Origin: Gammaproteobacteria bacterium | Lineage (GTDB): Bacteria > Pseudomonadota > Gammaproteobacteria > UBA7966 | DNA length: 6,271 bases | Direction of reading: 5' to 3' | Assembly (NCBI GenBank): GCA_003485715.1 | Contig: DNIF01000242.1 | Span: 1-6,271, forward strand | In this document: one piece after another, positions 1 through 4,998 of the stretch | How positions within the stretch are numbered: position 1 is the first letter of the stretch | How the letters are laid out: each line of letters starts with the position of its first letter | Translations under genes and position numbers: made by a program | Notes under the pieces: model-generated | Database searches by the model: none | What the model was told of the DNA's origin: nothing | What the model saw: the letters and a program-made list of their open reading frames with translations, nothing else

Positions 1-1396
1 GGGTCATCAGCGGCAGGAACACCAGACAGATGATGCCAATGCCGAACAGCACCGGCGTCGCCACTTCGGTGGTCGCGCGCAGCACGATCTGGCTGCGGCT
101 CTCGCCGGTTTCCTTGGCCTCGCCGAGATGTCGGTAGGCGTTCTCCACCACCACCACAGAACCATCCACCATGATGCCGATGGCAATGGCGAGCCCGCCA
201 AGCGTCATCAGATTGGCAGAGATGCCGTAATGGTTCATCACCATGAAGGTGACCAGCGGCGTCACGATCAGCGTTGCCACCACGATGAGGCTCGAACGGA
301 TGTCGCCCAGGAAGAGTACGAGCACGATGATCACCAGGGCGATCCCTTCGAGCAGCACCTTGACCACGGTGAGGATCGCCGCGTCAACCAGGTCAGTGCG
401 GTCGTAGAAAGGCACGATCCGCAGATCGTCCGGCAGCATGCCCTGCTCGTTGATCTCCTTGACCTTGGCCTGGATGCGGCTGACCACCTCCTTGGCATTA
501 CCACCCCGAATCATGAGCGCGATGCCACCCACGGCCTCCGTGACACCGTTCTTGATCACTGCGCCAAAGCGCACGGCACGGTCGACCCGGACTTCAGCGA
601 CGTCGCGAATGAACAGCGGCGTGCCCTTGACCTCCCTGAGGACGATGTTGCGGATGTCCTCGACATCCTCGATGAGACCGACGCCACGGATGAGATATTG
701 CTCGTCGTAGCGGGGCAGGATGCCTCCACCGCTGTTCGCGTTGTTGAGGGCGAGCGCCGTGTAGATGTCCGTGAGCGTCAGCCCGTAATGGCGCAAGCGA
801 TCCGGATCCGGAAGCACCTGGTACTGCCGCTCGTGGCCACCGACGGAATTGATTTCGGCGACTCCCGGGATGCTCCTCAGCATGGGCCGCACGACCCAGT
901 CCTGGATGGTCCTGCGGTCAGTGAGCTCGGTGTCACTCAGGGCTCGGTCACCATCGTCGGGCCGCTCCAGGGTGTACTGGTACACCTCACCCAAGCCAGT
1001 GGAGACAGGCCCGAGGACCGGCGTCACATCATCGGGAAGACGGTCACCGGCCTCGATCAGTCGTTCGAGGACCAGTTGTCGAGCGAAGTAGACATCGGTC
1101 TGGTCGGTGAAGACGAGCACGATCTGCGAAAGCGCATTGCGGTTTACCGAGCGCATCTCGATGAGGCCAGGCAAGCCGGTCATGGCGATCTCGAGCGGGA
1201 CCGTCACGAAGCGCTCCACCTCCTCGGCGGACCGGCCCGGGACCTTGGCGGCAACCTGCACCTGCACGTTGGTCACATCGGGGAAGGCGTCGATGGACAG
1301 CCGCTGCATGGCGTTTATGCCGAAGGCGGTCAGACACAGGGCCATGACCACCACTACCACCCGCTGCTCGAAGGCGGCGCGAATCAGGCTCTCCAT
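1..1396 (-). CDS. Heavy-metal efflux RND pump, CzcA/CusA family (partial, C-terminal part lies off the left edge)
   Basis: Inner-membrane proton/metal antiporter of the heavy-metal efflux RND family, the engine of a tripartite exporter. The ATG at 1396 follows the adaptor stop by 6 nt and has a GGAG ribosome site 9 nt upstream. Within the window, 465 residues of a protein normally near 1,030 are seen. They comprise a first membrane helix (about 12-30), the periplasmic porter region with the family-typical stretch AFPDVTNVQVQV (about 37-48), and then helices at about 339-364, 369-390, 396-420 and 447-465. The helix-4 signature reads GGLAIAIGIMVDGSVVVVEN. Asp411 is the conserved proton-relay aspartate (equivalent to CzcA D408 or CusA D405) and Glu418 matches the conserved VEN glutamate. 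The position of CzcA D402 is alanine, as in CusA. The motif is neither a clean Zn/Co/Cd (DFG...DGA) nor a clean Cu/Ag (VDAAIVMIENAHK) signature. It may belong to the less studied HME5-like group, so the metal is not assigned. The family call is firm; the substrate is unknown. Confidence 0.95.
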   Translation of the reverse strand, partial: MESLIRAAFEQRVVVVVMALCLTAFGINAMQRLSIDAFPDVTNVQVQVAAKVPGRSAEEVERFVTVPLEIAMTGLPGLIEMRSVNRNALSQIVLVFTDQTDVYFARQLVLERLIEAGDRLPDDVTPVLGPVSTGLGEVYQYTLERPDDGDRALSDTELTDRRTIQDWVVRPMLRSIPGVAEINSVGGHERQYQVLPDPDRLRHYGLTLTDIYTALALNNANSGGGILPRYDEQYLIRGVGLIEDVEDIRNIVLREVKGTPLFIRDVAEVRVDRAVRFGAVIKNGVTEAVGGIALMIRGGNAKEVVSRIQAKVKEINEQGMLPDDLRIVPFYDRTDLVDAAILTVVKVLLEGIALVIIVLVLFLGDIRSSLIVVATLIVTPLVTFMVMNHYGISANLMTLGGLAIAIGIMVDGSVVVVENAYRHLGEAKETGESRSQIVLRATTEVATPVLFGIGIICLVFLPLMT

Positions 1397-1402
1397 TCGT
1401 GA

Positions 1403-2536
1403 CTACTCCAGAGCCGTGCGCAGGCGTTCGTTGTTGAGATGAAAGGCACCCTCGACGACGAGTGGTTCACCGCGTTTGAGCCCCCGCAGCACCCGTACCC
1501 GTTCATCTCCGCCCGGCGCGAGTTCCACGGGCCTGAGTTCGAAGCGCTGCGGCTCGATCTGCACGAAGACGTGGTCGCGGTCGTTGTCTCGTACCACGGC
1601 CTCGGCCGGTACCACGAGATGCTGTGAGCCCTCCTGACGGATCAGCATCGTCGCAAGCATGGCGGGCTTGATCTCCCGGTTCGGGTTGGCCACATCCATG
1701 CGCACCGTCACCGTGCGGGTCTCGGGATTGACCACATCCGCGACGTAGATGAGCGGCCCACGGACTGGCCCGCCCCGCAGCGCCGGGATCTCGACCTCCG
1801 CCTCTTCCCCCTTCCGTACCAGCCAGGCCTCCTTCTCGGGCACCTCTGCAACCACCCACACATGCGACAGATCGGCGACCGTAAACAGCGTGTCTGCCGG
1901 CTGGACCACCTGCCCCAAGGTCACCGCACGCGCGATGACCGTGCCCGCCAGGGTCGCGGAGATGGGTGAGACCGAGTGGATATTGTGTGTGCGGTCGAGT
2001 TTCTGGATATCGTCGTTGCTCATGCCGAGAACCCGCAGTCGATCAGCCGCAGCGTTCTGGCCAATCTGCACCTCGACGAGTTCACTCTCGCGCACCAGGA
2101 CCTCGGCCGAGCCGATCACATCCGCCTCCAGCAGGCGACGACCCCGCTCCACGGCCAGTCGGTGCAGATTGACCTGGGAGAGCGCCTTCAGGTAATCGGC
2201 CTTGGCCTCGCCCAACTCGGTACTGTGCAGCGTCGCCAGTAACGCCCCCTTCTCTACCGACTGGCCCAACACCGCATTGATGCCCGAGATGCGCCCGGTC
2301 ACGGTGGCACCAATGCGCGCCACTTGATGGTCATTGAGCTCCACCCGCGCGGGGAATCGCAGGATTTCGCTCACCTCACCCTCGCCCACCGACTCGATGC
2401 GGAGCTGGCGAAGCAGAGTCGGCGCAATTTCGACTGTCACCGCATCAGTGCCCGGAGTCGCGGGCGGATCCGTCTCCGCCGCCCAGACAGGCAGGCACAG
2501 GCATGACGTCATCAGCACTACCCGGATCTTCAGCAT
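1403..2536 (-). CDS. Periplasmic adaptor (membrane fusion) subunit of heavy-metal RND efflux system, CzcB/CusB family
   Basis: Links the inner-membrane pump to the outer-membrane channel and may present metal to the pump. The chosen start is the ATG at 2536, giving 377 residues. It has two GGAG boxes upstream (2547-2550 and 2553-2556) and begins a short Sec-type signal peptide, MLKIRVVLMTSCLCLPVWAA. An upstream TTG at 2581 would overlap the preceding gene by 41 nt and bury the signal, so it is less likely. The order of parts is family-typical: barrel-sandwich half around 62-108 (GATVTGRISGI...GQSVEKG), an alpha-helical hairpin about 109-182, the second barrel-sandwich half about 186-225 (ATLAGTVIARAVTLGQVVQP, then LFTVADLSHVWVVAEVPE), a beta barrel about 226-305 and a membrane-proximal domain to the end (VVEGAFHLNNERLRTALE). 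No His-rich or Met-rich metal-binding tail is visible. A Cys at residue 12 sits in a poor lipobox (Met at -3), so lipidation is doubtful. The stop lies 6 nt before the pump start, implying translational coupling. Confidence 0.94.
   Translation of the reverse strand: MLKIRVVLMTSCLCLPVWAAETDPPATPGTDAVTVEIAPTLLRQLRIESVGEGEVSEILRFPARVELNDHQVARIGATVTGRISGINAVLGQSVEKGALLATLHSTELGEAKADYLKALSQVNLHRLAVERGRRLLEADVIGSAEVLVRESELVEVQIGQNAAADRLRVLGMSNDDIQKLDRTHNIHSVSPISATLAGTVIARAVTLGQVVQPADTLFTVADLSHVWVVAEVPEKEAWLVRKGEEAEVEIPALRGGPVRGPLIYVADVVNPETRTVTVRMDVANPNREIKPAMLATMLIRQEGSQHLVVPAEAVVRDNDRDHVFVQIEPQRFELRPVELAPGGDERVRVLRGLKRGEPLVVEGAFHLNNERLRTALE
1406..1409 (-). promoter_or_regulatory. Ribosome binding site of the RND pump gene
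   Basis: GGAG on the minus strand, inside the last codons of the adaptor gene and 9 nt before the pump ATG at 1396. It supports that start and suggests coupled translation of adaptor and pump. Confidence 0.7.
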
Positions 2537-2540
2537 GCGG

Positions 2541-3785
2541 TCACGGCTCCATCTCCATTGCGCGCAGGCGCTCGATGTCAATCAGAGCGGCCTGCCGGGC
2601 GAAAAGTGCATCGTTGTAATCATTACGGACGCGCTGGAAGATGCGCTGGGCGTCGAGGAAATCCAGGATGCCGCGCGCGCCGAGCTTGTAGGCGGTCTCG
2701 GCGACCTTCATGCCCAGCTCAGCCTCCTGCAGCAGCCCGCCCTCCAGGGCCTCGACCTGCTGGGTCGCGATTCGGTGGAGCGTTACTGCGCTCTCGAGCT
2801 CGCGCAGGAGCTGCAGCCGCTGTTGCTCGGTGTTCGCCTCGCTCAACTGCACGCCGGCTGCGGCCTCGGCGATCGGGCCCTGCCGCTGATTCCAGATCGG
2901 CAACGGGATGGAGACACCGACGCGCCACTGGTCGAGGTCCGGGTCACGCTCGAAGCCCGCCAGAACGGTCGGCTGTGGGGTGCGCAGACGCTGTTCGAGC
3001 TGCAACCTGGCCTTGGCACTCTGGACTTCGGCCTCGGCCTGGGCCAGAGCCGGATAGCGGGCGAGCATCTCCTCGCGCAGCGAATCGAGTGACGGTGGCA
3101 CGATCGGGGGCGGCAGCTCGCCCACCACCTCGAAGCCTTCGGGCAGCGCTGAGCCAACCATGGCGCGCAGGACGGACTTCGCCTGAAGCACCTGCAATTC
3201 GGCGCTCTCGCGAATCTTGCTGGCCGACAGGGCCTCGGCCTCGGCACGAACGAGGTCGTAGCGTGGCGCCTCACCCGTATTGACCCGCACCCGCACCCGA
3301 CCGCGGATGTCTTCCAGCAAGCGCTGGTTCTCCGCCGCGATGCTCGCCGCATTCCGCAGCCTGAGGATCTCGTAGAAGGTCTGCTTGACCTGAGCACGCA
3401 CGAGCAGCACGGCAGTACTGAGGAAGTGCCCGGCGGCATCGAGTCGGGCCTCGCCGCGACTCGCCCGGGAACTGCGGACCCCGGGCAGTTCCACGAGCTG
3501 GGAGAAGAGGCTTTGCATGTTGCCCCCGTCGATGGCACCGAGTCGGCGGCCCATCGAGCGGCCAGCCAGAAACTCCAGCGAGGGGTTCGGATAGGCGCGG
3601 TCGGTCCGCAGCGCTCCAACCGCGACCTCGCGCTGGGCCTCGGCGGTGGCGAGCATCGGGCTATGAGTCTCGGCGATGGCGAGCAGCTCAGGGAGGGTGA
3701 AATCCTGCTCTGCCGCCCGAGAGGTCGGAGTGAGCGCGAGGGCGAGCAGAAGACCACCGAGGAACACTTTTGCGGGCATGGACAT
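2541..3785 (-). CDS. Outer-membrane channel subunit of heavy-metal RND efflux system, CzcC/TolC-like outer membrane efflux protein
   Basis: Outer-membrane factor that forms the exit duct of the tripartite exporter. From the ATG at 3785 it is 414 residues with a signal peptide (MSMPAKVFLGGLLLALALTP followed by TSRAA, cleavage near residue 24-25). There is no lipobox cysteine, unlike CusC. Two outer-membrane-efflux-protein repeats are visible. The first spans about 28-215, with YPNPSLEF and LVELPGVRSSR. The second spans about 232-410, with VGVSIPLPIWNQRQGPIAEA and the C-terminal AYKLGARGILDFLDAQRIF stretch. Both are heptad-rich, as expected for the helical barrel. The start is uncertain: the frame is open to a TTG at 3833, which would put 16 unneeded residues before the signal, and an ATG at 3779 is also possible. 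No strong ribosome site precedes any of the three; the best is an AGG 13 nt before 3785. It is the first gene of the efflux operon, with the adaptor following after only 4 nt. Confidence 0.93.
   Translation of the reverse strand: MSMPAKVFLGGLLLALALTPTSRAAEQDFTLPELLAIAETHSPMLATAEAQREVAVGALRTDRAYPNPSLEFLAGRSMGRRLGAIDGGNMQSLFSQLVELPGVRSSRASRGEARLDAAGHFLSTAVLLVRAQVKQTFYEILRLRNAASIAAENQRLLEDIRGRVRVRVNTGEAPRYDLVRAEAEALSASKIRESAELQVLQAKSVLRAMVGSALPEGFEVVGELPPPIVPPSLDSLREEMLARYPALAQAEAEVQSAKARLQLEQRLRTPQPTVLAGFERDPDLDQWRVGVSIPLPIWNQRQGPIAEAAAGVQLSEANTEQQRLQLLRELESAVTLHRIATQQVEALEGGLLQEAELGMKVAETAYKLGARGILDFLDAQRIFQRVRNDYNDALFARQAALIDIERLRAMEMEP
2547..2556 (-). promoter_or_regulatory. Ribosome binding site of the adaptor gene (two GGAG copies)
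   Basis: Two GGAG tetramers on the minus strand (2547-2550 and 2553-2556) lie within the last codons of the outer-membrane factor. The nearer is 10 nt before the ATG at 2536. This decides the adaptor start in favour of 2536 over the upstream TTG at 2581. Confidence 0.65.
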
Positions 3786-3904
3786 GCTCAATGCGCTGCC
3801 TGCACGTTTGAGTCGTGCGGGGTTGAGAAACAAAGCGGGAGAACTGGTCGGCTGCGGTCAGCAGACTGTCGGCCCAGGAAGATTCGGGTTTGGCGGGGGC
3901 GTTG

Positions 3905-3946
3905 GGCGGGCCTGACTCCCGGAGAAGATCGGAGTCGAACCCCGCC
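3905..3946. repeat. Two-tier imperfect hairpin (6 bp + 6 bp)
   Basis: The outer arms GGCGGG (3905-3910) and CCCGCC (3941-3946) pair perfectly. Inside a 3/4-nt internal loop, the inner arms GACTCC (3914-3919) and GGAGTC (3931-3936) pair perfectly around an 11-nt loop. No T-tract follows on either strand, so it is not a standard intrinsic terminator. It may be part of a structured leader, a dispersed repeat or a protein-binding dyad. Confidence 0.6.
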
Positions 3947-3970
3947 GTCGGTTTCAGCAATCCTCATGGA

Positions 3971-3989
3971 ATTTCGAAGAAATACGAAA
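3971..3989. repeat. AT-rich overlapping inverted repeats, possible operator
   Basis: ATTTC-GAA-GAAAT (3971-3983) is a perfect dyad with 5-bp arms. Overlapping it, TTTCG (3972-3976) and CGAAA (3985-3989) form a second dyad with an 8-nt spacer. This is one of the few AT-rich spots between the small gene and the efflux operon, about 190 bp before the outer-membrane-factor start. A regulator site is possible, but no consensus is recognised. Confidence 0.3.
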
Positions 3990-4043
3990 CCGGACGCATT
4001 CCCTTGAGGAAGTTCACGCCGGCGACGAAGTGCAAAGACACTT

Positions 4044-4060
4044 GGTCACCACGGGCGACC
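4044..4060 (-). repeat. Compact 7-bp hairpin
   Basis: On the minus strand GGTCGCC pairs with GGTGACC across a 3-nt loop, with one G-U wobble. On the plus strand the same position is an A-C mismatch, so the fold is better as minus-strand RNA, the direction of the efflux operon. Confidence 0.45.
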
Positions 4061-4074
4061 TTCCACCTCCGGGC

Positions 4075-4102
4075 GGGACTGCCGAGCTCGGCGAAGGTTC
4101 CC
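4075..4102. repeat. Palindrome GCCGAGCTCGGC with flanking pairing arms
   Basis: The 12-bp perfect palindrome at 4081-4092 is flanked by GGGA (4075-4078) and TCCC (4099-4102), which also pair. A longer-range pair, ACCTTC (4058-4063) with GAAGGT (4093-4098), encloses the palindrome as an alternative fold. No T-run follows. It could be a structured RNA segment or a DNA-binding dyad. Confidence 0.5.
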
Positions 4103-4191
4103 TGTCCAAAACGATGTTTCCGACTCCACCCCGGGACGGTCGACGCAGATATTCATCCACGCGGTTCGGAATCGAGTGGGATTCAGTAATG

Positions 4192-4211
4192 CCTATGGTG
4201 CCCGGAATAGG
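4192..4211 (-). terminator. Weak hairpin directly after the small-gene stop codon
   Basis: CCTAT (4192-4196) and ATAGG (4207-4211) form a 5-bp stem with a 10-nt loop, starting at the base next to the TGA at 4212-4214. The stem is short and AT-containing, with no following T-tract. It is at best a weak or factor-assisted 3' end. Confidence 0.25.
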
Positions 4212-4775
4212 TCACCACGGCCAGAAGCGGCGGCGACGTTCCCAGCGGGCATCGTCTCCGTCGTAGTTCCAGGTCATGGGCTCGCCTCCACCTTCGATCG
4301 GTCGCGCACTGAAGGTGAGTGTCTCGCCATCGAGTCGGAAGCGTCCCTCACCGAGCGGCTTGCGCGACTCGATGGCGGGCAGGTCCAGACGCCGGAAGGC
4401 ATGGCGCCGAGCCTGCCACTCCCAGGCCTCGACAAGGGCCGGCCGGCCAGCGGCATCGGCGTAGATGAGCAGCAACTCGGTGGCCCGGTCCCGATCGAGA
4501 TCGGTCAGGTGACTCTCGAGCAGTGGACCTGGACGCCGAGTCGAGAGGCGGACAACCGGGAGTTCTCCCTCCATCAGCACGATATCGACCGTCCCCGCGA
4601 CCTTCGGCTCATCCGTCGGTATGCTGATTTCGAGCCGCCCTCCCGGCCAAGGGTGGGCGGTTGCACCCGGGTGGTGATCGGCCGCGCCGACAGCGGCCAG
4701 GGCGCGCGCGCCGGACAGACAGAGGGCCGCGAGCAAGGCGGCCCGGCCGCAGCCGGAAGGCACCGCCACTGTCAT
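4212..4775 (-). CDS. Predicted secreted protein of unknown function
   Basis: I do not recognise the family. From the ATG at 4775 it has 187 residues. A ribosome site AAGGG (4783-4787) lies 7 nt upstream, and the N-terminus then looks like a Sec signal peptide: a hydrophobic run AALLAALCLSGARALAA at about 12-28, with cleavage likely near ALA-A. Longer starts (ATG 4808, GTG 4841) would add up to 22 polar residues before the signal and are less likely. The mature part begins with a small His cluster (DHHPGATAHPW, 33-43). It contains TDLDRDRATELLLIY (91-105), which resembles the Asp-rich calcium-binding loop of FG-GAP/VCBS-type repeats, and ends in an aromatic and arginine-rich tail (WNYDGDDARWERRRRFWPW). 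The codon use resembles its neighbours, which argues for a real gene. It is co-directional with the efflux operon but 426 bp upstream of it, and divergent from the homospermidine synthase. A periplasmic role is inferred; a metal or calcium link is speculative. Confidence 0.7.
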   Translation of the reverse strand: MTVAVPSGCGRAALLAALCLSGARALAAVGAADHHPGATAHPWPGGRLEISIPTDEPKVAGTVDIVLMEGELPVVRLSTRRPGPLLESHLTDLDRDRATELLLIYADAAGRPALVEAWEWQARRHAFRRLDLPAIESRKPLGEGRFRLDGETLTFSARPIEGGGEPMTWNYDGDDARWERRRRFWPW

Positions 4776-4782
4776 TTTGCTG

Positions 4783-4787
4783 CCCTT
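4783..4787 (-). promoter_or_regulatory. Ribosome binding site of the secreted-protein gene
   Basis: AAGGG on the minus strand, 7 nt before the ATG at 4775. It favours this start over ATG 4808 and GTG 4841. Confidence 0.5.
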
Positions 4788-4982
4788 GTCGGTTACTCTT
4801 GCAGTCATCCTGAACACCCTGCTGGCGGCGCTACGGCGCACGCGTGGCCTCGCTGCTTTCCAAAACCCGATCGGGGAGGTCAGTCAGACCCCCATCTGCC
4901 GGTGTCCGCTCCCGGCCCGTTGCGCCCCGGCCCATGCACGCGCCGCCGCCGCTTCCAAAACCTCTGCGCATCCAAGCCCTAC

Positions 4983-4987
4983 AGGAG
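4983..4987 (+). promoter_or_regulatory. Ribosome binding site of the homospermidine synthase gene
   Basis: AGGAG 11 nt before the GTG at 4999. It is slightly distant but is the only strong site, and it supports the GTG start. Confidence 0.6.
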
Positions 4988-4998
4988 TCCTCCCCACG

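Larger units (their letters stand above)
3786..4211. other. 426-bp intergenic region upstream of the efflux operon, without a convincing gene and rich in inverted repeats
   Basis: This stretch separates the small secreted-protein gene from the efflux operon and must hold the operon promoter if the operon is not read through from upstream. I could not pick a convincing -35/-10 pair or a classical MerR-type or CueR-type dyad with correct spacing. It is locally more AT-rich than its surroundings around 3955-4015. Several hairpin-forming repeats are listed separately. All frames are broken except for short open pieces: on the minus strand an unstarted 62-codon frame (4152-3964) and a 36-codon ATG frame (4156-4046). 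I do not call either as a gene. Confidence 0.6.
4776..4998. promoter_or_regulatory. Divergent intergenic region between the secreted-protein gene and the homospermidine synthase gene
   Basis: By position, these 223 bp should hold the promoters of both divergent genes. It contains a direct repeat TTCCAAAACC at 4858-4867 and 4953-4962, spaced 95 bp. I see no convincing sigma-70 boxes; much of the right half is very GC-rich. Several frames are open across it, but these appear to be high-GC background. Confidence 0.5.

Noticed and set aside
971..986. Perfect inverted repeat GGTGTAC-TG-GTACACC
   Set aside because: It lies within the pump coding sequence, where the residues V-Y-Q-Y-T naturally give a symmetric codon string; no reason to think it is a site.
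128..1402. 424-codon plus-strand open frame with His-rich translation
   Set aside because: It is exactly antisense to the well-supported RND pump; the His runs come from reading Val/GTG-rich codons of helix 4 backwards. Long antisense frames are common in GC-rich genes.
2537..2581. Longer adaptor start at TTG 2581
   Set aside because: It would overlap the upstream gene and put 15 residues before an otherwise normal signal peptide; ATG 2536 has good ribosome sites.
2843..3757. 304-codon minus-strand open frame
   Set aside because: It overlaps the outer-membrane factor in another frame and is Arg/Ser/Cys-rich with no domain logic.
3901..3907. GTTGGGC matching the integron attC core consensus GTTRRRY
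   Set aside because: No partner RYYYAAC core at a suitable distance and no attC stem arrangement; a 7-mer match is expected by chance.
3925..3950. tRNA T-arm-like text (GGTTCGACTCC on the minus strand)
   Set aside because: The arms around it do not make a 5-bp T-stem, and no anticodon arm, acceptor stem or CCA end can be assembled nearby.
3688..3960. 90-codon minus-strand frame upstream of and overlapping the outer-membrane-factor gene
   Set aside because: It starts in the intergenic gap but runs into the signal-peptide region of the outer-membrane factor in another frame, with no recognisable family or good ribosome site.
4058..4098. CueR/MerR-like half sites ACCTTC...GAAGGT
   Set aside because: The arms are separated by 29 nt rather than the short MerR-family spacing, and no stretched -35/-10 promoter surrounds them.
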